64,000 nt of DNA from Pedobacter mendelii (GTDB taxonomy: Bacteria; Bacteroidota; Bacteroidia; Sphingobacteriales; Sphingobacteriaceae), in assembly GCF_014635725.1 (NCBI RefSeq), contig NZ_BMDJ01000011.1:62001-126000 (forward strand), written 5' to 3'. Below, piece after piece: positions 40,720 to 49,371 of this stretch. Each line of letters opens with the position of its first letter. Position 1 is the first letter of the stretch. The notes below the pieces were generated by a model, which searched no databases, had not been told where the DNA came from, and was given only the letters and a program-made list of their open reading frames with translations. The position numbers were made by a program, and so were the translations under genes.

Positions 40720-41169
40720 TTATGCTTTAGTTTTAAGCAAATCTCTAATTTCTGTTAAAAGTGTTTCTTCAGTTGTAGGCGCAACCGGCGCTGCAACTGC
40801 TGCCGCTTCTTCTTTCTTCTTCATATTGTTAATCGTTTTTACCATAATAAAAACAATTAGTGCTAATAATAAGAAATTAATAGCTACAGTAATGAAATTA
40901 CCGTAGGCAAAAATTGCTGCATCAGGAGCAGCTTTTTTAGCATCAACCAATGATGCTCCTTTAGGAATAAGTTCTGCGCCTTTACCCATTGCAAAATAAA
41001 TACTACTAAAATCTGGCTTTCCAACCATAGCCGCAACTATTGGCATAACAAGGTCATCAATAACACTTGTTACTATTTTACCGAAAGCGCCACCAATAAT
41101 TACCCCAACTGCTAAGTCGAAAGCATTACCTTTAATGGCAAATTCTTTAAATTCTTTTACAAAACCCAT
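40720..41169 (-). CDS. mscL: Large-conductance mechanosensitive channel
   Basis: Osmotic safety valve of the inner membrane, pentameric. The 149-residue protein has the N-terminal amphipathic helix, TM1 with the pore constriction (IKGNAFDLAVGVIIGGAFGKI, cut here as FDLAVGVIIGGAFGKIV), TM2 (FITVAINFLLLALIVFIMVK) and a C-terminal charged helix with an AAVAAPVAPTTEE linker. Length is typical. Confidence 0.95.
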   Translation of the reverse strand: MGFVKEFKEFAIKGNAFDLAVGVIIGGAFGKIVTSVIDDLVMPIVAAMVGKPDFSSIYFAMGKGAELIPKGASLVDAKKAAPDAAIFAYGNFITVAINFLLLALIVFIMVKTINNMKKKEEAAAVAAPVAPTTEETLLTEIRDLLKTKA

Positions 41170-41304
41170 ATATACAATATTATTTGTTTGATTATTACTA
41201 AAGTAACAAACTTTAATATAATTTCAAACGCTTAGGAGATATTTAAAAACAGAGACTTAAAACAGCATTTATTCTATTCTAGAAAATATCTGAGATGATT
41301 TGTT

Positions 41305-41312
41305 TATTTTTG
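41305..41312 (+). promoter_or_regulatory. -7 box of the rpoN promoter
   Basis: TATTTTTG fits TAnnTTTG and ends 21 bp before the rpoN ATG. The -33 element is not clear. Confidence 0.45.
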
Positions 41313-41333
41313 CACTTCTCTTTTATATAAAAT

Positions 41334-42809
41334 ATGTTAAAGCAGCATCTACAACAAAAATTATTACAGAAATTATCGCCACAGCAAATACAATTTATTA
41401 AATTGTTGCAGGTGCCAACCGTTGCTTTAGATACCCGAGTAAAAGAAGAATTAGAAGAAAATCCTGCGCTTGAAGACCCAAGCTTAATGACCGCTGATGA
41501 GCCAAAAGGCGAATACGATGATTTAAATGATGGTCCGGATGATTATGATAAATCATCAGACGATAACAGTAGTACCGATGAATTTAATGTAGATGATTAT
41601 CTGCAAGATGATAACACCAACGATTACAGCACAAACTACAACAATGGCGATGATGATGAGGAGAAAAAAGAAACGCCAATTGCTATAGAAAGTACCTTTT
41701 TCGAGAGTTTACAAGAGCAGTTAGATTTAATTCCACTTTCCGACCAGGATTTTATAATTGGTAAACAAATTATAGGCAGTTTGGATGATGATGGGTATCT
41801 ACGTCGCCCATTAAGCTCAATGATTGATGATTTGGCTTTTTCTCAGAACGTAATGGTAGAGGAAGAGGATGTACTTGAAATGTTGAGACTTATTCAAAGT
41901 TTCGACCCGCCTGGAATTGGTGCCAGAGATTTAAAAGAATGCTTATTAATTCAACTCAAAAGAAAAGATGCAGGTAATCCCATCATTATAAAAGCAATGA
42001 ATGTTGTTGAAAATTATCTTGATGAATTTACACGTAAACACTACGACAAACTAGAGAAAAGCTTAGGTTTAGATAGTGAAGAGCTTAAAGAGGTTGTAAA
42101 TGAAATTCTTCGCTTAAATCCAAAACCAGGAGATGCAAATCAGGTTACAACTAAGCAAATGCAGATTATTCCTGATTTCCACATCAGCAATAATGACAAT
42201 GTTTTGATTTTAACTTTAAATTCAAAAAATGCGCCTGAACTTAAAGTAAGTCGTTCTTACCAGGAAATGTTTGAACATTATGATAAAGCTTCATCAAAAG
42301 ATAAAAAGCTTAAAGAAGCCGTTCAGTTTGTAAAGCAAAAATTAGATTCGGCTAAGTGGTTTATAGATGCAATTAAACAAAGACAGCAAACTTTGCTTAA
42401 AACCATGAATGCCATCATGCATTATCAGTACGAATATTTTTTAACGGCTGATGAAAGAAAAATGCGCCCGATGATTTTAAAAGATATTGCTGATAAAATT
42501 GATATGGATATTTCTACGGTATCAAGGGTTGCAAACTCTAAATATGTACAAACTGAATTCGGTACATTTTTATTAAAATCTTTCTTTTCTGAGGCAATTC
42601 AAACCGAAAATGGCGAAGAGGTATCTAACAAAGAAGTTAAAAAAATTCTTGAAGATTGCATTGGTAATGAAGATAAACGTAAACCACTTGCAGATGAAAA
42701 GCTTACTGATATTTTAAAAGAACGCGGATACAATATTGCCAGAAGAACTGTTGCTAAGTATCGCGAACAAATGAATATCCCTGTTGCCAGATTAAGAAAA
42801 GAACTTTAA
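41334..42809 (+). CDS. rpoN: RNA polymerase sigma-54 factor
   Basis: Alternative sigma factor of 491 residues. Region I (glutamine-rich, ~3-50: LQQKLLQKLSPQQIQFIKLL) contacts activators. An acidic Asp/Asn-rich region II (~60-115) follows, then the core-binding part and the DNA-binding part with DIADKIDMDISTVSRVANSK (HTH) and the RpoN box ARRTVAKYRE near the C-terminus. All key elements are present. It stands alone; no enhancer-binding protein is in this window, so its activators lie elsewhere. Confidence 0.96.
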   Translation: MLKQHLQQKLLQKLSPQQIQFIKLLQVPTVALDTRVKEELEENPALEDPSLMTADEPKGEYDDLNDGPDDYDKSSDDNSSTDEFNVDDYLQDDNTNDYSTNYNNGDDDEEKKETPIAIESTFFESLQEQLDLIPLSDQDFIIGKQIIGSLDDDGYLRRPLSSMIDDLAFSQNVMVEEEDVLEMLRLIQSFDPPGIGARDLKECLLIQLKRKDAGNPIIIKAMNVVENYLDEFTRKHYDKLEKSLGLDSEELKEVVNEILRLNPKPGDANQVTTKQMQIIPDFHISNNDNVLILTLNSKNAPELKVSRSYQEMFEHYDKASSKDKKLKEAVQFVKQKLDSAKWFIDAIKQRQQTLLKTMNAIMHYQYEYFLTADERKMRPMILKDIADKIDMDISTVSRVANSKYVQTEFGTFLLKSFFSEAIQTENGEEVSNKEVKKILEDCIGNEDKRKPLADEKLTDILKERGYNIARRTVAKYREQMNIPVARLRKEL

Positions 42810-42822
42810 ACTTTATAGTTTT

Positions 42823-43046
42823 TTGGGTTTTTCGTTGTCTCGTTTTTTGGATTTTTGGTTAGTTGGTTTTTTGGGTTCAAGTTTCATAAAGAATTTTAAA
42901 ATGTGGATTTGGTCTGGGAAATATACCAATCAGTAGGCATTTGTGATCTTTTATGTCAGAAAACTAACAAACTACCACTGACGAACCAAAGAACTAATAA
43001 ACAAATCAACTAACAAACTACCCCAAAAAAAACCAAAAAACTAACC
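42823..43046. repeat. Long GT-rich/AC-rich inverted repeat between rpoN and the PorP gene
   Basis: A GT-rich left arm (42821-42880; includes GGTTAGTTGGTTTTTTGGG at 42857-42875) faces an AC-rich right arm (42962-43046; includes CCCCAAAAAAAACCAAAAAA and CTAACC at 43021-43046). The two pair imperfectly around ~85 bp. The 13-mer AACTAACAAACTA occurs at 42962-42974 and 43008-43020. The same AC-rich type occurs at 27041-27094. Set between convergent genes it may end transcription both ways. Confidence 0.55.
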
Positions 43047-43063
43047 ATCTAACGAATTAGTAG

Positions 43064-44077
43064 CTACCACATTCTAATATACGACGGCACTTTATAAATG
43101 TTATTCAGTAATAAGCCTAACACAATTTCGTGGCTACCGTTGCTAACAGTGTTTAAATCTGATGTAGTAAAATCATATGAGTAAGTAAGATTAACCATTT
43201 TTCCAATATTAAATCCTGCCATTGCTGCAAATGAATCATCCTTTCGATAACTACCACCCAACCAAATTTTATCTTTAAATGCAATTTTCATGTTCAAATC
43301 TACTGATACAGGAGCAGGTTGAACATATTTGACCATAATAGAAGGAATTGCTGCAATCTGATCATCTAAAAAAAACTTATAACCAGTTGTTGCAAAAAAA
43401 TGTGCAACTTCTTTTCCTGTGTTGTAATTATCGGAGTTTGTAAAACTAAGTTTCTGAGATAATACTTGCTGTGCCGAAACGCCCGCGAACAATCTGGCTC
43501 CATATAGCCAAATACCAAGGCTAAGATCAGGTCTTAATTGGCTTACTATAGCATTTGATAATGCAGGATCTGTTTGGCTATCAGGAAATGTTAGTGAATT
43601 TACATCAAGCTTTATACTTGAAACTCCGGCAGCTGCACCAACAGAAAGATTAAAATTATTACTTAATTGCAAATGGTAAGCATAAGTTACATTTGCATCA
43701 ATTCTGGATAATGGTCCTGCTTTATCCTGAACTACTGTAACCCCCATACCATGATGTGAAGGTGAGGAAGTATAATTTTGAGTGTAATTTCTATCCATGG
43801 GGTCACCGGTTTGCTCAGGAAAAGAGGTTAAAGCATTACTCCAAAGGTGATTATCTCCTAAAGCCCAGTGTGCAGATACAAAGGAAGTTTGAGGTGCATC
43901 GGTAATTCCCGACCATTGTTTTCGAAAACCAGCTTTAAAATCAATATAATTTTCGATCCCAGAAAGTGCCGGATTTAATAAATATTGATTAAAAATATAC
44001 TGCGTATATTGTGGTTTTTGCTGACTGAAGCCTTTAAAACTTACGAATAGCGCTAATAAAATGATATATCTTTTCAA
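43064..44077 (-). CDS. PorP/SprF-family type IX secretion protein
   Basis: Outer-membrane protein of 337 residues with signal peptide (ending FKGFSQQ) and the PorP/SprF opening KPQYTQYIFNQYLLNPALSG. It continues with barrel strands (YIDFKAGFRKQWSGITDAP; LSVGAAAGVSSIKLDVNSL; VNLTYSYDFTTSDLN; GSHEIVLGLLL). PorP/SprF proteins anchor type B T9SS adhesins such as SprB. It lies 2 bp downstream of the giant adhesin gene in the same direction, the usual pair layout. Confidence 0.93.
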   Translation of the reverse strand: MKRYIILLALFVSFKGFSQQKPQYTQYIFNQYLLNPALSGIENYIDFKAGFRKQWSGITDAPQTSFVSAHWALGDNHLWSNALTSFPEQTGDPMDRNYTQNYTSSPSHHGMGVTVVQDKAGPLSRIDANVTYAYHLQLSNNFNLSVGAAAGVSSIKLDVNSLTFPDSQTDPALSNAIVSQLRPDLSLGIWLYGARLFAGVSAQQVLSQKLSFTNSDNYNTGKEVAHFFATTGYKFFLDDQIAAIPSIMVKYVQPAPVSVDLNMKIAFKDKIWLGGSYRKDDSFAAMAGFNIGKMVNLTYSYDFTTSDLNTVSNGSHEIVLGLLLNNIYKVPSYIRMW

Positions 44078-44079
44078 TT

Positions 44080-47000
44080 TTATCTGATTATGGTTAATGG
44101 CCCAGTTACTGTTTTCCTCCCATTTCTTGGATTGATAAGATAGTAATAAACACCCACGGGTAAAGGTTCATTCTGATAATTTCCATCAAACGGAAGTTTA
44201 TACCCATTACTGAAAAACACTTTGCTACCATTTCTATTAAAAACTTCTACAGTAGCGTTAGGGTAGCTATCTAAATACTTTATGTTCCAAACATCGTTAA
44301 CACCATCACCATTTGGTGTAAATGAATTTGGAGGAACTAAAGCTTGTAAAACTTTAACCGTAACTAAAGTGCTTACCGTACAGCCTTCATCAGTAGTTGC
44401 AGTTAATTTATAATCTGTATCTTTTTCCGGCGATGCAATTGGATTTAAAACATCCTCATGATCTAAACCTAGCGATGGTACCCATTTATAAGTTAAACCA
44501 GAACCTTCTGCAACTGCGGGAATTCTAACCTGGCCACCCGCAAGTATGTATAAAGTAGTTCCTGCATCAGCAGTTGGCGATTCGTATACATTTATTGTTT
44601 TTGAAATTACTTCAGCACAACCATTAGTAGAGGTAAAAGTATAGGTAATTAAATGTGAACCAATGCTTACAGATTTTGGATTGAAATTACCTTCTGCATC
44701 AACCCCATCACCAGAATATATACCTGAACCAGAAGTTTCCTCACCTTCTTTTTGATGAGCCTGATTGATAACTACCGAACCATCATTCTGACAGGCAGCA
44801 GGAATATCAGCAAACTCTAATATTGGAGATGGTTTAAGCGTAATAATTTTCGAAGTTTCTTTAAAACAGGTCTCTCCTGAATAAGCAACTAACTTTATGG
44901 TATAATCTTTAGTAGCCGAACCGCCAAAAGGGGTATAAACTAAATGAATATCATCGGATGTTGGATATATAATCGTTTCAAAAACTTCGGGGTCATTTAC
45001 AAAATCTTTATAAAAAATTATTTTAGTTATTTTACCAACAAAAGCGGCTGAAGAATTATTAATAATAACATCTTTATTACTACACAAGTTACTTTGGTTC
45101 TGAACCATAAATTCGGCTTTTTGAACTGCTCCGTTAACTACAAAATTTTGTGTTTTAGTAGTTACACAACCATTGGCATTTGTAATCTTTAATATTACCG
45201 TATAAGCCCCAAAATTTAAATATTTATGCTGGCCATCCTTATCGGTTGACGTATTCGGATTAGCCGTTGTAGATGCAGCATCGCCGAAATTCCACTCATA
45301 ATTAAAAGCACCTGTTCCATCTTGCGCATCAACAGATTTATTTATAAATAATGCAAAAGCATCAGTTAAACAAATATCTGGCATGCTAAAGTCCGCTATA
45401 GGTAAATCCGTAACATTTACATTCTGCGTATAAGCAGTACTCACACAACCTTCGGCCGACGTAGTAATTAAAGAAACCGTATAGGTCCCAGTAGTTGTGT
45501 ATTGATGAAAAAATGGCAATTTATCAATTTTATCAATTTTTGTTCCATCACCGAAATCCCAGCTCCATTTCGTAATGGTATTCGAACTTTTAAGTGAACT
45601 TATTGAAGACTGGTCATTTACTAAATAATCGGTATTTATACAGGTATTTAAATTAGCTGCAAATTTTGAAACAGGTAGAGGAAATATTTTCACTTGTTTT
45701 GTAACCACATCAGAAAAACAACCTGTACCAGATTTAACTGATAAACTAACCGTATAAGTTCCTTCAGCAGCATATTGATGTTTTGGATTTTGTTCAGTCA
45801 ATGTTGTTCCATCACCAAAATCCCATTGCCAATTGGTTATCGCGAAATCGCTTGTATTAGATGAGCTTTTATCAGTAAGTGTGATTTCAGATTTTGCACA
45901 GCTGCTGGTAACTAAATCGAAATTTGCAGTTGGCAAATCGTAAATTGTGAAAATATAATTTGTTTCTAAATCGCCACTTTGGCAATTTGAGGCATTGTTA
46001 GGAACATGCGCAACAACATTTAAATGATATTCTCCGGAGGTTGTATATGTTTTTTGTGCCGGATAACGATAAACGTAAACAGTTTGCCCATTTAAAGTTT
46101 TTGTTTCAGGCGTAAGATTTGTAGTTATAACCACCGGTTCATTATCCAATGTCCAGGTAATTTTATCGGGTTGATATGGAAGGTTAATTTTAAAGTCGAC
46201 TACTTGTCCAACGCAACCATTAGGACTTTCTTCGTTTTTAGATTCATTAACAACTGTTAAGTAATTATTCGATGATAAATTTGTACCGGCAGAGTATGCG
46301 TATGATTCTGCGTTACCAAAACCATAAGCAATTGCATTAAAACCATCATCAGCCGTTAAAGTTAAACTCTTAAAAGTTGAGTTCGCAGAGGTTCCCGTTA
46401 CTGGAATCTGATTATAAGAATATAGTGTATTGCCCGTAACAATTACCCAAGGTGTAGATGGTGTTACACCATCTACTTTAAAAGTCGATGTCTTAGTTGT
46501 TAGCATAAGCACATTAATATATCTTTCGGGAATATTTTGAAGCGTAGATGAAAAAACAGTTACAGTTTTTATGTTAAACTCTACTGGATTAAGTAAAACC
46601 ATATCAGGGTCGCCCAGTACATTTGCCCCGATAGCCGAAGAACACGTTTGGGTTAAAGAATACTGTGCAACACTAATCAACTTGTCTGCAGTAATAAAAG
46701 TTGATTCTGATAATTGCGAACTTTCAACATACGCTCCTTTATCAATGGTATAAGTTTGCCCATTGTAGGTAACTTTAGTATTGTCTTCTTGAGCAAGGAT
46801 TCTTAATATATATTTCCTGCTTTTAAATGGAACAACTCCATAATTTTTACCCCAACTTACAGTAGGTGTTAATTGCTGGTATAATGGATCCTGAGAACCT
46901 GAGCAAGCTATACTTAAAGCTGATGAACCGGAAAATACTGCAAATCTTTTACATGAAGAGATACTTTGATCAACTTCCACATAAACACCTGTCAAATCAC

Positions 47001-47625
47001 TGGTTCCTGAAATGTATTCATAAACATCGCCAACTTTAGACAAGTTTATTGTTTTAATGATACCACTTTTTTCATGAAGTAAAACTGTAGTATTATCTTC
47101 TACAGCCACAATGGTTAAGAAATTATTCCCATTGCTACTTTGTGCGTAATTCATAGAATAATACTTCTGCCCTAAAGTTTCGTAAGGTAAAATTAATGAT
47201 GCGGCAGAACGTGCACCAGCATAAATGTGAGCGTAAACAGAAACTTTAGGTTTGCCATCAGTTACTTTTATATGAATACCTCTGTTCGTTAAAACTTGAT
47301 TTGCTTCATCTGGCAATCCTGTATTGAATTGCGATATATATGCTTCAGACCAAGTTACTCTAAACTCTACAGCTGTATTGGCTGGGATAGTTTTAGTTTC
47401 TGAATAATTCCGACAGCTTACAGTAACTTCTGAATTTGATTTAGATGTAACAAATACGGATAGTTCTGCATGATTGGCAAGCGTTGTACCAGATTGGCTA
47501 CTTGCTACATGCGTGGGAAAAACAGCCCAAAAATCTGTACCCTCATTAGAAATATTCTGTCCGAAGGCCTTATTTGAAACCGAAATAAATAGAATAACAA
47601 AAACGAATAATGCTGCCCTGATCAT
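44080..47625 (-). CDS. Giant PKD-domain adhesin with T9SS type B sorting domain
   Basis: Secreted surface protein of 1181 residues. A signal peptide (ending KAFGQ) is followed by an IgGFc-binding-like N-terminal domain (GTDFWAVFPTHVASSQSG and repeated strand blocks, to ~480), then several PKD domains (~565-845) each with WDFGDG or WNFGD motifs and a HQYA-TTG/AEGTYTVSL strand, another Ig-like pair and the gliding-motility-associated C-terminal domain (~1095-1181: FTPNGDGVNDVWNIKYLDSY, ending VYYYLINPRNGRKTVTG). This last part directs type IX secretion. The adjacent PorP/SprF gene is its likely anchor. Confidence 0.93.
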   Translation of the reverse strand: MIRAALFVFVILFISVSNKAFGQNISNEGTDFWAVFPTHVASSQSGTTLANHAELSVFVTSKSNSEVTVSCRNYSETKTIPANTAVEFRVTWSEAYISQFNTGLPDEANQVLTNRGIHIKVTDGKPKVSVYAHIYAGARSAASLILPYETLGQKYYSMNYAQSSNGNNFLTIVAVEDNTTVLLHEKSGIIKTINLSKVGDVYEYISGTSDLTGVYVEVDQSISSCKRFAVFSGSSALSIACSGSQDPLYQQLTPTVSWGKNYGVVPFKSRKYILRILAQEDNTKVTYNGQTYTIDKGAYVESSQLSESTFITADKLISVAQYSLTQTCSSAIGANVLGDPDMVLLNPVEFNIKTVTVFSSTLQNIPERYINVLMLTTKTSTFKVDGVTPSTPWVIVTGNTLYSYNQIPVTGTSANSTFKSLTLTADDGFNAIAYGFGNAESYAYSAGTNLSSNNYLTVVNESKNEESPNGCVGQVVDFKINLPYQPDKITWTLDNEPVVITTNLTPETKTLNGQTVYVYRYPAQKTYTTSGEYHLNVVAHVPNNASNCQSGDLETNYIFTIYDLPTANFDLVTSSCAKSEITLTDKSSSNTSDFAITNWQWDFGDGTTLTEQNPKHQYAAEGTYTVSLSVKSGTGCFSDVVTKQVKIFPLPVSKFAANLNTCINTDYLVNDQSSISSLKSSNTITKWSWDFGDGTKIDKIDKLPFFHQYTTTGTYTVSLITTSAEGCVSTAYTQNVNVTDLPIADFSMPDICLTDAFALFINKSVDAQDGTGAFNYEWNFGDAASTTANPNTSTDKDGQHKYLNFGAYTVILKITNANGCVTTKTQNFVVNGAVQKAEFMVQNQSNLCSNKDVIINNSSAAFVGKITKIIFYKDFVNDPEVFETIIYPTSDDIHLVYTPFGGSATKDYTIKLVAYSGETCFKETSKIITLKPSPILEFADIPAACQNDGSVVINQAHQKEGEETSGSGIYSGDGVDAEGNFNPKSVSIGSHLITYTFTSTNGCAEVISKTINVYESPTADAGTTLYILAGGQVRIPAVAEGSGLTYKWVPSLGLDHEDVLNPIASPEKDTDYKLTATTDEGCTVSTLVTVKVLQALVPPNSFTPNGDGVNDVWNIKYLDSYPNATVEVFNRNGSKVFFSNGYKLPFDGNYQNEPLPVGVYYYLINPRNGRKTVTGPLTIIR

Positions 47626-47655
47626 TATTAGTTTGGTTGGTAAATAGTTTGCATT

Positions 47656-47671
47656 TATCTAAAAATAGATA
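47656..47671. promoter_or_regulatory. Short palindrome upstream of the adhesin gene
   Basis: TATCTA-AAAA-TAGATA is a perfect inverted repeat 31 bp before the adhesin start codon (47625). It could be an operator or only AT-rich chance symmetry. Confidence 0.3.
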
Positions 47672-47890
47672 GGCAATATACTATTTATGAGTATACAACA
47701 GAAGAAACAAATTAAAAATTAACACTTTTTAATAATAAAATTTGTGCTTCGTGTAAAAAAGAAGGTTGTTAGTGTAATTTATTTTTTAAAAGAATAAATT
47801 TAAATATAAGTTTAATTCTGTTTTTTTAGAAAAAAACTTGTGAATCAATTAGTTTATTAGCATTTTTTTACCTTATCAGATGGATCGGCA

Positions 47891-48051
47891 CTACAATTTT
47901 TTTTGAGAGAATGTTCTAGCCCTTTCATTAGCAACTATATCATTCTGCTCATTAGATTCCACATTTTTATCTAAAAGAATGTTCCAATCATTTAAACCTT
48001 TTTACTATTATTTTCAGACTCTTGTTTAATTTTATCTTTAAGTAATCCCAT
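47891..48051 (-). pseudogene. Small frameshifted gene downstream of tatA
   Basis: On the minus strand ATG at 48051 opens MGLLKDKIKQESENNSKK, then meets TAA. One extra A in the run AGTAAAAAGG would continue the frame as GLNDWNILLDKNVESNEQND and RARTFSQKKL to a TAG at 47891, giving a 53-residue charged helical protein. The hypothetical restored sequence has a coding look and follows tatA by 53 bp. It is either a true one-base deletion, a sequencing error or chance. The rest of 47626-47890 is AT-rich with a short palindrome and nothing coding was recognised. Confidence 0.35.
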
Positions 48052-48104
48052 TTGCAAAGCTTTGTTAAACGAACATATTTCAAACTTAATGTTTCAAATT
48101 AAAA

Positions 48105-48245
48105 CTACTCTACAGGGGGTTTTTCTTTTGCATCCTTAAATTCTTTCACACTTTTACCAATTCCTTTCATTAATTCTGGTATTTTTTTTCCTCCAAAAAT
48201 CAAAAGAACAACAACACAGATTAATATAATTTCAATTGCCGACAT
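48105..48245 (-). CDS. tatA: Twin-arginine translocase subunit TatA/E, very short
   Basis: Read directly from the sequence; 46 residues starting MSAIEIILICVVVLLIFGGK. It has the N-terminal transmembrane helix (~3-17), the FG hinge and the amphipathic helix KIPELMKGIGKSVKEFKDAK, ending KEKPPVE. These are the essential TatA parts; the usual acidic tail (total 60-90 residues) is absent. It is 57 bp downstream of an HD-hydrolase gene. tatC is not nearby. The Tat-exported amidase at 5545 is a potential client. Confidence 0.9.
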   Translation of the reverse strand: MSAIEIILICVVVLLIFGGKKIPELMKGIGKSVKEFKDAKEKPPVE

Positions 48246-48302
48246 AAGTTTTTTTTTATCAATGTACGATTAAAAGAATAATAAAGCCTTGAAAACTAAA
48301 AA

Positions 48303-49157
48303 TTAAACCAGTACAGCATTTAAGGTTCTGTTTTTCACCTTGGGTACAGCTCCATGTCTCATAAATTCGGCAAAACCCTTTAATTGTTTTATAGCTTTTA
48401 CCGCTTCATAACCATAAGTATAACTTCTGATTTTATTTAACAACATAGTATCCGTTTTAAATAAATCACTTTCTGATAATATTTGCTTCTTTAATAAATT
48501 TTTAATCAACTCTGCCATTTTACCATTTGCATATAAATAAAGTGGTAATTTAAATACCTCCTCATTAAGCCTTTTAAATGTTTCGTTTATCCACAACACT
48601 TCATTTTCATCATTAACAGCAATTTTTCCATCTTTTAAAATTACCGATCGTAAAAATTCTTTAGCCCTTTGCCTTGAAATAATTCCTGCATGAATACCAT
48701 CACGCAAAGTATAATCTAATCTATCAGCACAAAGCGCTGGTAATGGCTGCTCCAAAATATCAAACTTGCTGAACAAAATTTGATTTACACTATAGCCGAA
48801 TTTCATCAATACAGCAGGAATTTCAGATTTATATAAAACTTCGGCAAATACCTTTTCGTGATAATCTTCATCAACGTTATCAAAAACATAATCTCCAACA
48901 TGAGAGAAAGCAGTATGAGACACATCATGCAATAAACCGGCTATTTGTTCAATTTCTGTTCCGCCTAGTTTTTTGATTAGCATAGTAACGCCAATGGCAT
49001 GTTCTAATCTGGAATGGCAGATATCTGGATTTACCAAATAGATAGCGCCGCTTTGATGGATTCCGGCCAAACGTTTTAAAGCATCAGTTGCTAAAAGTTC
49101 AGCAAATACATCTGGTAATTCCATTTTACTATATAAAAAATCGCTTACCTGCATCAT
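48303..49157 (-). CDS. HD-domain phosphohydrolase (dGTPase-like)
   Basis: Cytoplasmic metal-dependent phosphohydrolase of 284 residues from the ATG at 49157 (MMQVSDFLYSKMELP); a start 36 bp upstream at 49193 is also possible. The HD metal motif lies in HSRLEHAIGVTMLIKKLGG and LLHDVSHTAFSHVGDYV, and a further conserved ALCADRLDYTLRDGIHAG segment is present. This is the group of small dGTP triphosphohydrolase-like HD proteins; the natural substrate is unknown. It precedes tatA in the same direction. Confidence 0.87.
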   Translation of the reverse strand: MMQVSDFLYSKMELPDVFAELLATDALKRLAGIHQSGAIYLVNPDICHSRLEHAIGVTMLIKKLGGTEIEQIAGLLHDVSHTAFSHVGDYVFDNVDEDYHEKVFAEVLYKSEIPAVLMKFGYSVNQILFSKFDILEQPLPALCADRLDYTLRDGIHAGIISRQRAKEFLRSVILKDGKIAVNDENEVLWINETFKRLNEEVFKLPLYLYANGKMAELIKNLLKKQILSESDLFKTDTMLLNKIRSYTYGYEAVKAIKQLKGFAEFMRHGAVPKVKNRTLNAVLV

Positions 49158-49347
49158 ATCTATATTATTTGAATTATAAAAATCAATGCACAATATTACT
49201 AATAATTTTAGTTTTTAAATAAAAATAATTTCACATTTAACTAAATTTAATAGCTTAAAATTAACTTTCAATTATTTTGAAAATGATTATTACAATATCA
49301 TGATTAAGAAATTGTGGTGTAAAAAAACAAGCATATCATATTAACGT

Positions 49348-49371
49348 TATACTTGTAAAAAAACAGGTATA
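49348..49371 (+). promoter_or_regulatory. Palindrome over the TetR start codon, candidate operator
   Basis: TATACTTGT (49348-49356)-AAAAAA-ACAGGTATA (49363-49371): a 24-bp inverted repeat with one mismatch, whose last base is the A of the ATG. Size and position suit autorepression by the TetR-family protein. The right half-site ACAGGTATA equals that of the 20-bp palindrome at 13317, but the spacer is 6 instead of 2. Confidence 0.55.
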
